NCBI GenBank assembly: GCA_030323885.1
Contig: CM059191.1
Span: forward strand, 102,100,292-102,164,291
Length of the DNA: 64,000 bases
Direction of reading: 5' to 3'
From: Branchipolynoe longqiensis
Taxonomy: Eukaryota > Annelida > Polychaeta > Phyllodocida > Polynoidae
The position numbers were made by a program, and so were the translations under genes. Under the pieces are notes generated by a model. The model searched no databases and was not told where the DNA came from. It was given only the letters and a program-made list of their open reading frames with translations. Positions 20,470 to 30,640 of the stretch are shown here, one piece after another (within the stretch, counting starts at the first letter, position 1; each line of letters opens with the position of its first letter).

Positions 20470-23109
20470 ATGCCTCAAGGGAAAGGAAAGGGACGCAACA
20501 GCTCCCGGGCCGCCGCCCCCCGCACCCCGGGGCCATCCTCAACACCCCGGCGGGACGAGTCTGCTGATGTCCGCGGCCTGCTTTGGACCTCACCTCGCCG
20601 GACTCCACCTCGGACCGCTGCAACTCCTCAGGCCGCCCCAAGCATGCCAGGACAAGGCAAGGGCTCCCGGACGACTGCCCTGGCCACGCCGGGACCCTCC
20701 TCAAGATCTCCGCGGGGCGCTTCACCCTCCTCGGCCCAGGCGTCCCCCTCGGCGCCCTCGGACCGCACCTCGGGCGCCGACACGACGGCCATCATGGAGG
20801 CCATCCAGCGCCTCCAGACCCTGTACCGCCAGACTAGCACCTTTATCAACGCCCCTATGGACGCCCTGGAGCTGGGGGGACCCCGACCCTCCCCGCGCGG
20901 CAGCCGTCTCACCGCCGCGCCCGAGGGGACGCCACCGCCCACCCCGAGGCGGCGGACGGCGTACGGCACACCGCCCATCCCAGCACCTCGGGCGCACGCC
21001 CCCGCGGGGGCGCGCCCTCGCCCGCCGCCTCAAGCACCGCGGAAGGGAGCTCGGACGACCGCCGCGGCCACGCGGGCCCCTCCTCGGGCACGCCGGGAGG
21101 CGCCTCGCCGAGCTCGGCCTCCACCCCCACACCGCCCATCCCATCACCTCGGGCACACCTCGCCGGGGGAGCGGCGCACAGCACACCGCCCATCCCGGCA
21201 CCTCGGGCACACGTCGCCGGGGGGGCGGTCCCTCCCCCGCCACCTCAAGCACCGCGGAAGGGAGCCCGGACGACCGCCGCGGCCACGCCGGGCCCCTCCT
21301 CGGGCACCCCGGGAGGCGCCTCGCCGAGCTCGGCCCTGGGTTCCCCCCCGGCGCCTCGGGACCAGCCCTCGGGCACCGAGGCCGCCACCCTCCAGGCGCC
21401 TCAACAGATCACGGCCCGCCCCGAGATCCTGGCGTCGGCCGAGGTGCAGCACAGCGGGAGGCGCCTCACCCACACCCATGCCAACAACCCTGTCACCACT
21501 ACCGACAACCCCTCAGAGATCACCGATCGAAACGCCGCCCAGACGCAGCCGTGGAGGGCAGCATGGTCACCCATGCCCCCATGTCACCCTGGTGACCCAC
21601 GTCACCCAGCCATGGCACCCTGGAACTACCTCCAGCCACCCTGCCTACGCTCTCACCGCATTCACCATCGGATTGCTAGTCACCCACGTCACCCACGTCA
21701 CCCACGTCACCCAGCCATGGCACCCTGGAACTACCTCCAGCCACCCTGCCTACGCTCTCGCCGCAGTCACCATCAGACTGCTGGTCACCCATGCCCCCAG
21801 GTCACCCTGGTCACCCATGTCACCCAGCCATGGCACCCTGGAACTATCACCTCGGACCTCACACCTCAGACCACAGCCCAGCCCAGCCTCACGAGGAGCC
21901 CTCTGCCGATATCACCGCGGGGGCGCGCCCTCCCCCGCCGCCTCAAGCACCGCGGAAGGGACCCCGGACGACCACCGCGGCCACGCCGGCCCCCTCCTCG
22001 GGCACGCCGGGAGGCGCCTCGCCCATCCCATCACCTCGGGCACACGTAGCTGGGAACCGGGATCCTACCTCCTGCACCGCCTCGCCGGATTTTTAGGAAG
22101 CCGGCACCTCCTGCCCGGCCCGGAGGCCCCTAACCGGCCCACCTACCCTGACAACGCCGCCCACCGCACCCCCCCTGACACCACTCACCACAGCACCACC
22201 AGCTTGCCCGAGGCGCGGCCTGACCACCACCTCGGCACTGCCGACCTCATCGGCAACCACCTCTCACTCGGGGCCCAGCGCCCCCCCCCCCCCCCCCCCC
22301 GTAAGGCTCCCACTGCCGCCCAGCGCCAGCTGCCTATCACCCTCGACCCAGACGTCCACCTCAACCCAGGCGACACTGCCTTCCTCTGCCCCCCCGACGA
22401 CCTCCCTCCAGACCGCGGAAGGGACCCCGGACGACCGCCGCGGCCACGCCGGCCCCCTCCTCGGTCCCTTCTAGTGGTTAGGATTCGGCGCTCTCACCGC
22501 CGCGGCCGGGGTTCGATTCCCCGTCTGGGAACCACTGCTCGACCCTCGTCGGACCTCCTCACCGGATCTCGCCAAGGAGCGGGCCTCTTCCTTGTTTGGC
22601 CGCCCGCTCCCTGTCGACGCATGCCCCGGACACTCGCCACCCACAGAGGGAACCCGACCACAGAGGGCCCCCCCTCCCCAGGGCACCTGGACCCCCGAGG
22701 CGGTCCACGCTCACGTGCCCCACCTCGCCCCCTCGGGCGCGCCGCGGGCCCTCTCCGCCTTTTTGGTGGAGGGCTCCTCGGCACCCCCTCACTGACCACC
22801 CACAGACATCTGACTCTGCCTGAACTCTCCTTTATCTTGTACTTCCCTGTTGCTCCTCATGAGCCCTATCTTCCATTTGCTCCTTATGACCCCCTTTTGT
22901 ACTTTATTCTCATTTGTATTGCTCCTCATGAGCCTTTCTTTCCTCTGTATACTCTGTTGCTCCTTATGAGCCCTTTGTTCTACTTTATTCTCATTTGCAT
23001 TGCTCCTCATGAGCCTGTATCTTCCTCTGTATGCTCTGTTGAGGCGTCAATAAAAACGCATTTTTTCCACCCCCGCCTTGCCTTCTTCCTTTTCGCGCAT
23101 CGGTCGTAA
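20470..23109 (+). CDS. Long low-complexity frame in the GC-rich element (coding status doubtful)
   Basis: From the ATG at 20470 (CACCATG context, starting MPQGKGKGRNSSRAAA) the frame stays open for about 880 codons, through Q and into the next unit. The peptide is Pro/Arg/Ala/Thr-rich with internal repeats and no known domain; one helix-like stretch (TTAIMEAIQRLQTLYRQ) is near residue 110. Stops are rare in such GC-rich DNA and other frames are also long, so length alone is weak evidence. A shorter true product is possible. Confidence 0.25.
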   Translation: MPQGKGKGRNSSRAAAPRTPGPSSTPRRDESADVRGLLWTSPRRTPPRTAATPQAAPSMPGQGKGSRTTALATPGPSSRSPRGASPSSAQASPSAPSDRTSGADTTAIMEAIQRLQTLYRQTSTFINAPMDALELGGPRPSPRGSRLTAAPEGTPPPTPRRRTAYGTPPIPAPRAHAPAGARPRPPPQAPRKGARTTAAATRAPPRARREAPRRARPPPPHRPSHHLGHTSPGERRTAHRPSRHLGHTSPGGRSLPRHLKHRGREPGRPPRPRRAPPRAPREAPRRARPWVPPRRLGTSPRAPRPPPSRRLNRSRPAPRSWRRPRCSTAGGASPTPMPTTLSPLPTTPQRSPIETPPRRSRGGQHGHPCPHVTLVTHVTQPWHPGTTSSHPAYALTAFTIGLLVTHVTHVTHVTQPWHPGTTSSHPAYALAAVTIRLLVTHAPRSPWSPMSPSHGTLELSPRTSHLRPQPSPASRGALCRYHRGGAPSPAASSTAEGTPDDHRGHAGPLLGHAGRRLAHPITSGTRSWEPGSYLLHRLAGFLGSRHLLPGPEAPNRPTYPDNAAHRTPPDTTHHSTTSLPEARPDHHLGTADLIGNHLSLGAQRPPPPPPRKAPTAAQRQLPITLDPDVHLNPGDTAFLCPPDDLPPDRGRDPGRPPRPRRPPPRSLLVVRIRRSHRRGRGSIPRLGTTARPSSDLLTGSRQGAGLFLVWPPAPCRRMPRTLATHRGNPTTEGPPSPGHLDPRGGPRSRAPPRPLGRAAGPLRLFGGGLLGTPSLTTHRHLTLPELSFILYFPVAPHEPYLPFAPYDPLLYFILICIAPHEPFFPLYTLLLLMSPLFYFILICIAPHEPVSSSVCSVEASIKTHFFHPRLAFFLFAHRS
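21590..21850 (+). repeat. Tandem repeats in the GC-rich body
   Basis: CCATGGCACCCTGGAACTA occurs at 21610, 21715 and 21828, in units of about 110 bp rich in CACCCACGTCACCC. A second module (CAAGCACCGCGGAAGGGA) recurs near 21030, 21245, 21945 and 22415. Confidence 0.85.
22281..22300 (+). repeat. Poly-C run
   Basis: Twenty C in a row inside the GC-rich element; a likely sequencing and assembly weak point that could shift the reading frame. Confidence 0.95.
22465..22534 (+). tRNA. tRNA-Glu(CTC)-like sequence with encoded CCA, 5'-deleted
   Basis: TAGTGGTTAGGATTCGGCG, the anticodon stem-loop GGCG-CTCTCAC-CGCC (anticodon CTC) and GGTTCGATTCCCC followed by TCTGGGAA match tRNA-Glu. About six bases between the acceptor and D stems are missing (TCCC-TTCTAGTGG). 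A CCA (22532-22534) follows the discriminator base directly, as in a processed tRNA. It is probably a retro-copied pseudogene inside the GC-rich element. Confidence 0.7.
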
Positions 23110-23780
23110 TGCGAAGCATTACGTTTGATGTGAGGAAAGGGAGAGACCCTCCCCCGCCCCGCTGTCGCGCTGCGCTGACACCTCACCCGACGCCGTCGCG
23201 CGCCGCTCCCTCCCCCGCCCCCCTGCCGCGCAGCATTCGCGCCTCACCCGACGCCCGCTGCTCACCGCCTCTCACCCTCCCCCGGGCCGGCAGCATTCAC
23301 ACCTCACCTGCTGTCGCCCGTCCCCCTCCCCTTATAAGGCCGCCCGTCGGCCTCCCTCAGGCACTCGCCCTCCTGCCGCCTTCCAGCTCTCTCCCTTTTC
23401 TCTCCACCCACCCACCCAACTCTTTCTCTTATCTCTTCTCTTTCAGCGGTGGAGGGCTCCTCGGCACCCCCTCACTGACCACCCACAGACATCTGACTCT
23501 GCCTGAACTCTCCTTTATCTTGTACTTCCCTGTTGCTCCTCATGAGCCCTATCTTCCATTTGCTCCTTATGACCCCCTTTTGTACTTTATTCTCATTTGC
23601 ATTGCTCCTCATGAGCCTTTCTTTCCTCTGTATACTCTGGTTCTCCTTATGAGCCCTTTGTTCTACCTTATTCTCATTTGCATTGCTCCTCATGAGCCTG
23701 TATCTTCCTCTGTATGCTCTGTTGAGGCATCAATAAAAACGCCTTTTTTCCACCCCCGCCTTTCTTCCTTTTCGTGCATC
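23102..23780 (+). mobile_element. GC-rich unclassified element, short copy
   Basis: Same 300-bp P (23102-23401, about 97% identical, same CCTTATAAGG at 23330-23339) joined to Q (23448-23780) by only 46 bp of pyrimidine-rich sequence ending CTCTTTCAGC, which looks like a 3' splice site. It lacks the whole 2.3 kb body of the long copy. Ends TTCGTGCATC, then AT-rich DNA. Confidence 0.65.
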
Positions 23781-23975
23781 AAAATTCCAGGGGGACAAAT
23801 GTAGTACAGTATAACCCCGTTAAACCAAACTTGAAGGGACCCTACAAATTTGTTTTGATGAACCGATCATTAGTTTAACCAAGCTTTGACTTTGACTTGC
23901 CATTGGCAAAAACGGGGCTGCATTATGAATGTACAATGTATGTGGACACTATGATTATTGTTTTTTATGTATATA

Positions 23976-24303
23976 TACAGTTTAACCCCATGAAACCAAC
24001 CTCGGTTAAATCAAACGATCGGTTAATCCAAACTTTTTTCGGCGACCTGTCAAATTACTACCATTTATCATATAAAAAAGTCTCAGATGACCTTAAAACC
24101 ACATGAAAGTTTGGTTTAACTGTATCGGAAGTGGCCCGGGGCCGACAATTCTGTTTGGATTAACCGATACTTTGGATTAACCGACTTTGGTTTAACCAAC
24201 TTTTTTATATGATAATGGTAGTATTTTGCCGGGCCACCGAAAAAAGTTTGGATTACCCGATCGTTTGGTTTAACCGAGCTTGGTTTGACGGGGCTGTACT
24301 GTA
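23976..24303. mobile_element. Pogo/Tigger-like foldback MITE
   Basis: TA-flanked. Left arm CAGTTTAACCCCATGAAACC and right arm (reversed) CAGTACAGCCCCGTCAAACC pair over about 107 bp (23978-24085 and 24197-24301). A further left-end fragment, CAGTATAACCCCGTTAAACC, lies at 23812-23890. TA target and CAGT ends fit pogo-type elements. Confidence 0.7.
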
Positions 24304-24668
24304 GTTTACACTGACCTCTTAGGCAAGGCAGCACATAGACAAGCAGACGTGGATTATGGTGATTGCATCAAGATGCTTAGTTAGTGAAATGGTTAGCACA
24401 CTGACCCTAGAATGGTAAGAAGAGTGGCTTGTGTAGGGAGGGTTGCATAACATGGGGGAAGGTGCTGCCACTAGTGAGAGCGGGAGTTATTAGAAGCTGA
24501 GGTTAGTTGGGAGCATCGGCCTGTCAATCATAATTATGGGGTGGAGCTTAGGGATGACAAATTAGTGCATAAGCACTCATCAATATGGCCTGTTTGCTTG
24601 GCTAAGCAAATCCAGACGGGATAGCCGAAGGATTTCAACCAACCAACCACTCTTTCTTTCAGCCTTAC

Positions 24669-24871
24669 CTGATGAGACTTGATCCCCTCTGGCCGGAAGT
24701 GTTGCTGTAGATGGAAGTAATGATGGGCAACACGACGACGGTGAACGCAGCCAGGACGAAGAAGGCGACCACTCTGAGCACGTCAAAGAACTGGGACACC
24801 ACTGCCATCAGAATCGACCACACCAGCATGTGCCACAGGCACCGCCACTTGACCTCTGAACTAGACAACAT
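24669..24871 (-). CDS. First coding exon of the unidentified membrane protein
   Basis: A 203-nt open segment starts at ATG 24871 and ends at a consensus donor, CAG|GTAAGG (donor bases 24668-24667). It encodes 67 residues plus two bases, starting MLSSSEVKWRCLWHMLVW. Residues about 11-53 form one long hydrophobic stretch, enough for one or two membrane helices, followed by a polar Ser/Gly-rich loop. Base composition is GC-rich and free of repeat matches, unlike the surrounding DNA. The next supported exon is at 102-1, which gives an intron of about 24.6 kb filled with transposons. Two minisatellites (24990-25530 and 25640-26560) lie just upstream on the same strand. I cannot name the family. 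Confidence 0.6.
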
Positions 24872-24989
24872 GCTGGCGTCTTATCTGTGGTGTGTCCTTG
24901 ATGCGCGCTGTCCTACCTCCTGACCAACTCGGTGTTAATGGTTGTTGGACACAGGCTGCATCGCTGAGATGGCTTACCTGTGTTTGACT

Positions 24990-25530
24990 CACATCAATAT
25001 GTTTAAACCAGCAGGAACACACAGTGTTGGTTTCGGTCAACTGACTCCCTCCCATAAGTTCCCACCACTCACTCACAGAAACATGTGTAAAGCATCAGGG
25101 AGTGCACAGCATGGCACATGTGCGGTAACTGACTTAAATCCTGTCACACACAATAATGTTTAAAGCAGTGGGGGCGAGCAGGATGGCATATGTGTGGTAA
25201 GTGCCTTAAATCTTGTCACAAACAGTAATGTTTTAAGCAGCAGGGGCGAACAGATTGGCGGAGGTGTAGTAACTGCCTTAAATCGTGCCACACACAATAA
25301 TGGTTTAAGCAGCAGGGGCGAACAGATTGGCGTAGGTGTAGTAACTGCCTTAAATCCTGCCACACACAGTAATGTTTAAAGCACCAGGGACATACAGCAT
25401 GGTGTACATGTGTGGTAACTGTCTTAAAACAACGGTGCACAGGATGGTTCCTATGAAGTGACTTCTCTAAATCCCTGCCACACACATCAATGTTTAAACC
25501 ACCAGGGGGCGCCCAGGGTGACACATGTGA
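24990..25530. repeat. Minisatellite, ~72-bp unit
   Basis: About seven imperfect units with TTAAATCCTGYCACACACAR and AATGTTTAAAGCAGCAGGGG. The two best units start at 25270 and 25342. It lies upstream of the membrane-protein first exon. Confidence 0.85.
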
Positions 25531-25639
25531 GTTGACTTCCCCACCCAGAACGTCAGCGTTACAAAGTAGTTTATGCCGTTTTGGAGAAGTATTTCCGCTT
25601 CACACTTGAACTGAATGCAACTACTTAGTTGTTCTCTCA

Positions 25640-26560
25640 CAGACAGTGCACAGTAGGCCTACATATAGTCTCCCACTAGACCTTACCAGTCGACATGCGC
25701 ACACCTGACCTAGAGGTGCTTCTATAAATTATGACAAAGGCACAGAGCCACGATCACAGAGCCAGTCTTCTAGCAGATGCCTCTTCTGCCATGAGCCACT
25801 GTGATATAAATGTGTAGATGCCGTCTCCCACTCTTTGTCTTAATATTGACTGTGTTGTACATGTACAGATGTAGTCTCCCACTATAGTTAGGGCCTACAT
25901 CACTTGTGCATGTTATAAATGTCCAGATGATGTCTCCCACTGTACATCATTTCTACCATGCATGACACTGTTATAAATGTAGGCCTACATATACAGTTTC
26001 CCACTAGACCTTACTTCTGCCGCCAGGGACTGTGTTATAAATGTGAAAATGCTCTCTCCCACTAGACGACATTTGTCCTAATATCGAGGGTGTTGTAAAC
26101 GTACAGATGTAGTCTCCCACTATACATCACTCCTGCCACAAGCGACAGTGATATAAATGTACATATATGCACTCTCCCACTAGACGGCACTTCTGCTTCG
26201 AGTGACTGTGTTATAAATGTCAAGATGCAGTCTCCTTCTAGACTTACAGATTAACTTACAGTAGACGTTACTTCTGCTTCGAGTGACGTTGTTATAAATA
26301 TCCAAATGCAATCTCCGACTAGACGTCACTCGTGCCGTGTGCGCCTATATAATAACCGTCCAGATGCAGTATCCCACTAGACGTCACTCCTGCCGTGTGC
26401 ATCTATATTATAACTGTCCAGATGCAGTCTCCGACTAGACGTCACTCCTGCCGTGTGCGCCTATATAATAACCGTCCCGATGCAGTCTCCCACTAGACGT
26501 CACTCATGCCGTGAGCGCCTATATAATAACCGTCCAGATGCAGTCTCCGACTAGATGTAT
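25640..26560. repeat. Minisatellite, 58-bp unit
   Basis: Units of the form CTAGACGTCACTCCTGCCGT followed by ATATAATAACCGTCCAGATGCAGTCTCC. The four right-most (26319-26550) have an exact 58-bp period and are nearly identical; leftward units diverge. About 13-15 units in all. Confidence 0.88.
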
Positions 26561-26849
26561 TCTATTCAGCTACCAGCAACTGACGCTGAAGATGAAACGA
26601 CAGAATTAATTACAACACTGGCAGGACAGCTGTGCTATTGGCTCATAGGCTGAGTTATCTTTACAGTGCAATGCGATGGATTATAGACGCCGATAACAAA
26701 TCGGCAATCAGCGCTAGTAACGGATAAGAGGAAGGGAAAGAAAACTGTTAAAAATAGAATTATACAAAAGGGCACGGCTACTGTGCTAGCATAACAAGTT
26801 ATCTAGACCTGCGCTATCCGACTTTTGTTCAGGCACCGGTGTGTGGGAC

Positions 26850-26850
26850 T

Positions 26851-26914
<64 letters not shown>

Positions 26915-26935
26915 TGTGTGCGTCTGTGTGTGTGT
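26850..26935. repeat. (TG)n microsatellite
   Basis: About 42 TG units, slightly interrupted at the right end. Confidence 0.95.
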
Positions 26936-27129
26936 AAGGTAGGCATGTGAAGTGGGAGTGAGTCTGCCTTTTATAAACCCTTCCGTAGTAAAAGTGCCTA
27001 TTGCATTAATAAAATCATTATAGGGATAATATACTATTTTGTTCTTCCAGTCATTGATTAAGCAGAGGAAATTCCGATTACAGGCAATTGGTCTTTCCAA
27101 TTCTAGTATTATCCTAGTAATGCTTAGCA

Positions 27130-27240
27130 CAACTGTCAAGGTAACGGAAAGCATCAGAAGTCATGGGTCTGATATGGCTGGGATTCGAACCCAATTTGTC
27201 ACACGGCACTCAACCCATTTCGGCCATCTCATCTGACATC
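27130..27240 (-). mobile_element. SINE head fragment
   Basis: Minus strand: GATGGCCGAAATGGGTTGAG A-box region and GGGTTCGAATCCCAGCC B-box. Confidence 0.65.
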
Positions 27241-27254
27241 ACATTGGAGACTGA

Positions 27255-27600
27255 ACAACATGGCCGAATCGGTAAGAGCACTTGACGATTTCCAGTGCGG
27301 AAGGTCAGTAGCTAAGGTCGTTGATTCAAACTCTGGCTAAGTCAAATGACTTACAAAATGTATGTGGTGTATAAAGGTTATACCTATCACTATCTAGCAT
27401 GGCCCTCTGTAATAATAGGATACAGTAAGGACTGGTTTGCTCGGTAGGCCCTATCAGGATAATCTGACTGAGTGGGATATCAGGTTAAGGTACCAGTGAC
27501 CCAGTCTTCCATTGGGGCAACACTATACAATCCCCATGAGTTCACACTGCCACAAATAAGTTCTATTTTGATCTTAGTTGGGTGACGGACTGGGAATATG
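27255..27600 (+). mobile_element. tRNA-derived SINE, main family
   Basis: ATGGCCGAATCGGTAAGAGC A-box region, B-box GTTGATTCAAACTCTGGC, then the family body. The tail diverges after 27570. Confidence 0.8.
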
Positions 27601-27637
27601 AGGTTCCGTAGACATACAAATCTTATAAGTTAGAGAC

Positions 27638-27958
27638 CATGCGTGGTGGCCTAATCGGTAGAGCGCGGGCCTCACATGCGGAAGGTCGGTTCCCAGTCGA
27701 GTCAAACCAATGACTTTAAAATTGATACTTGTCACTTCCTATCCTGGCGCTCGACAGTAATAGGAGAGGGCAAGGGCTGGTTAGCTCAGTGTCGGGATAA
27801 TGTGACTGAATGGGATATTGGGTCATGGTGCCGGCGGCCTGATTTCCCAGTGGGTCAGCACTATAAATTCACCATTAGTGCACACTGTCACAAGTCGGTA
27901 ACTGTCCTGATATGACCTTATATGTTACTAGGATGTAAAATAGCAACAAACAAACGTT
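27638..27958 (+). mobile_element. tRNA-derived SINE, main family, full length
   Basis: Head TGGTGGCCTAATCGGTAGAG, B-box GGTTCCCAGTCGAGTC, body GGTTAGCTCAGTGTCGGGAT, tail CCTGATATGACCTTATATGT then AGCAACAAACAAAC. Good type copy. Confidence 0.87.
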
Positions 27959-27959
27959 A

Positions 27960-28690
27960 GAGCTTACCAAATCAACAGTGGATTAATGATATATATGTTT
28001 GTATAAGTGCGTGCCTGTGAAGAGGAGGGAGCTTCCCTCTACAAACTGTCACCACATGAGTGATCCTTTGTTTTGTTATTGCTTTTCATCTATGAAACAC
28101 TAAACAAACAAATTCTCAATGGCAAATTGGTACTAAGATACGCAGTAGACTTGTAGATACTGCCCTTCTAACCATTCATCATTTACCCTTGAACACTCAT
28201 GAATCCCATCGAGAAACACACATTATCTACAAAAGAGAAAAACTGAAACCAACAGGCCATCTGTATAATCGTGGAAATGAGAAGCTATCAATTACAACAC
28301 CACTTTAATGAAAACCAGATGGGCTAGCCGAATGAGTTGAGGCACCGGACCCAGTGTGCCTATAACCATTCTAACTCCATCCATTCTTTCTCTGTATGGC
28401 GTCACATAATGGATAATCTAGCTCCAAGCTCATGGGTACCGCTATTCTTAGTGGTTACAGAAGTGGAATGTGGTTAATATTTCTAGAATATCTTGTGAAG
28501 ATATAGTGAATACTCACGTACAGAATACGGAGGGGGGGGGGGGTCAAATATCATATAGCCAGTGGTGTAGTTCTATGGGAACGGCGTTCCATTACTTTGT
28601 TTGGGAGGAGGAACGGCGTTCCCTCACTATTTCAAATAAATCTAAACTTGCGTTTTCTTCTTCGTCGTCTCCTCCTCTTTTTAAAGACGC
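27960..28690. other. Intergenic DNA, little recognised
   Basis: Contains a poly-G run (28532-28544) and two copies of the near-palindrome GGAACGGCGTTCC (28579 and 28612). No gene is seen. Confidence 0.4.
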
Positions 28691-28695
28691 CACTA

Positions 28696-29027
28696 TATAG
28701 GGGGTGTAATGATGTCACAAGACAACTTTTGGTGTCCATATTGGATGACATACAGAAGGCCTGCAACTGCCTACACTGCGCTTATTTACTGATTTGTTGG
28801 TTTATTTGTCACTGTTTTGAGCAGTTTGGCCTCAGAAGTTGTTGCTAAAGTGCTGCAAGTAAACACATTGGATGTAAACTTCCCAGAACCTCTCATAGCG
28901 CAAGAAAACTCTGTTTTACTGCATCTGCATGCATTCACAACATGGCTAGGTAAGGTGCTCGTAATCCAAGATGGCAGCCCACTGACTGCTGATTGCTAAG
29001 TAATGACGTCACATGCACTCCCTCTAT
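28696..29027. mobile_element. MITE with TATAGAGGGGGTGTAATGACGTCAC ends
   Basis: Left end TATAGGGGGTGTAATGATGT and right end GACGTCACATGCACTCCCTC are inverted relatives. Shares its whole length with 58240-58692. The TATA at the ends suggests a TA target. Confidence 0.75.
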
Positions 29028-29295
29028 CAATAGCCTATATAGCTAATGAAAAACTGGCAGAAAGTGGTCTTGCTTATATTCCCATAATTTTATTATACAC
29101 ACATACAATTTAAACCTGTCCTCAAGACATTACATTTTTTAATTTAAAAAAAAAGAAAAATGACACTTTTCTATTCTTAAAAAAATATGACCAAGTTGTA
29201 ATATTCACATAATAAAGTGTTGGAAACAAATAAAAGAAGGCTGCGTATAGCCTTACTTATTAGTAACCCGCCCGCTTATATAAATAAGGACGTTT

Positions 29296-29301
29296 TGCGC
29301 G

Positions 29302-29378
<77 letters not shown>
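29296..29378. repeat. (CG)n(CA)n microsatellite
   Basis: Eight CG units followed by about 33 CA units. Confidence 0.95.
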
Positions 29379-29461
29379 CCCCAACCATTTGCTGGGTGCA
29401 GAGTAGAGGCATACAGTAGTACGCATACCTTATTAAAAAAAATATATATATATGTATGTGG

Positions 29462-29780
29462 CGTTCTCTGTGGCGGAGTGGTTAGAGTGTCTGACTTTTT
29501 TCTAGGTCATACTCCTAATCTGAGGGTCGGCAGTTCGATTCCCCATGCCCCCAACTCTGCCAATTTGGATTTCCACCGCTGTGTATAACTTACAGCGTCA
29601 TCAAAGGCCGGTTGCTCTCATACCATGTCTATGTGGTGTGGGAGGTTAAAATCTCTTGGGTCGGTAAAAGTGTAGGCTCGGGCTTTCTATCGACCAGCAG
29701 TAGAGTGGGGAAGACCAGTCGCCTGTGACTGGGATTTCCCCTGCTTGGGACAACTAACCTACCAACAAAACAAAAAGAGA
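29462..29780 (+). mobile_element. Second tRNA-derived SINE family
   Basis: A-box-like GTGGCGGAGTGGTTAGAGTG and B-box GGCAGTTCGATTCCCC are followed by an unrelated body (CGTCATCAAAGGCCGGTTGC) and an ACAAAACAAAAAG tail. Differs from the main family in head, body and tail. Confidence 0.7.
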
Positions 29781-30640
29781 GACAAATATTAAATAAGTGT
29801 TCACACTTCCTGTCTACCATTCGCTATATCGCCATATAAACATGAGAGGGCCATGGGCATGGATACCAATTACTACGAGTCTACGTATGCGTGAGGAACT
29901 GCGTGGGGGAAGGCATGAGTTATAAATCCTTACATGACGTTTTGTGTTTATCAAAGATATATGCATTATTCCAAAGTCCAAATGGGTTGCTTCTGTTCGT
30001 CGGGATTGAAACGTGGGTGGGGGGGGGGGGGGGGGTGCGATTAGGTCAATGGTAGGCGCAGATCACTCAGCACAGTGCCACAAGTACTAAGTTGAGTAGG
30101 TTGCACCTCCCCCCGCCCCTCCGTGACTGCGTGACAAACGTTATATCTCTTCAAAACACTTTCAACGTAAGCATCCCTTGTCAAAGCCATTATGATCAAC
30201 AAACTCACCATGCAGTATGAACGACGCGAACTCGGGTTCTGGTTCCTGTCGTGCATCCGAGCACTGACATCATCCACGACTGTAGCAAGGTAATGTACTA
30301 CTGATAATGTAGGCTAGTACAAACAACAACAAACCAGCTGAAAACTCTGTCAGAACCGAGCTGGGATAAGGAATATCGGTCAGTAGGTCAGCGCGCGTAA
30401 ATTAAGAATCCTTAGAGGCGATACAGATGGCGGATTATACACATACAGCAGGAGCTTTGAAATGACGGAGTTAGACCGCAGTGATATAAATAATAATAAT
30501 AAATGGATGTGTTATACATCAACAGGTCTATAAATACGAAGTGGAGACCAGAATTTGTTTGGAAATTAAAGGACAATCAGATCGTGATATATAAATCCGT
30601 TTAGTTGTCGTCGCAGATCCGTGTTTTGTTAACCATTGCC
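29781..30640. other. Intergenic DNA, nothing recognised
   Basis: Holds a poly-G run at 30015-30036. Short open frames only. Confidence 0.4.

Larger units (their letters stand above)
20126..23101 (+). mobile_element. GC-rich unclassified element, long copy
   Basis: Starts with the hairpin CGTAATGC-GAA-GCATTACG, followed by a 300-bp leader (P, 20126-20425) that contains CCTTATAAGG (20354-20363), both a CArG-type and TATA-like site. A 2.3 kb low-complexity GC-rich body follows, then a 337-bp trailer (Q, 22765-23101) with repeated CTCCTCATGAGCC motifs and AATAAA near 23049. The short copy at 23102-23780 follows head to tail with no spacer. The flanks are AT-rich. It has no recognisable LTR, inverted repeats, reverse transcriptase or transposase. 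Confidence 0.6.

Noticed and set aside
20126..23780. Full-length LTR retrotransposon with P or Q as LTR
   Set aside because: P starts and Q ends each unit; neither repeats at both ends of one unit, and there is no PBS, polypurine tract or polymerase.
20126..23780. Helitron
   Set aside because: The 3' end lacks CTRR with a nearby hairpin, and no Rep/helicase is encoded.
25640..26560. Regular 58-bp repeats as a CRISPR array
   Set aside because: No distinct spacers: the whole unit repeats, and the DNA is animal. It is a minisatellite.
26786..27154. Thr/His-rich frame on the minus strand
   Set aside because: Driven by the (TG)n microsatellite.
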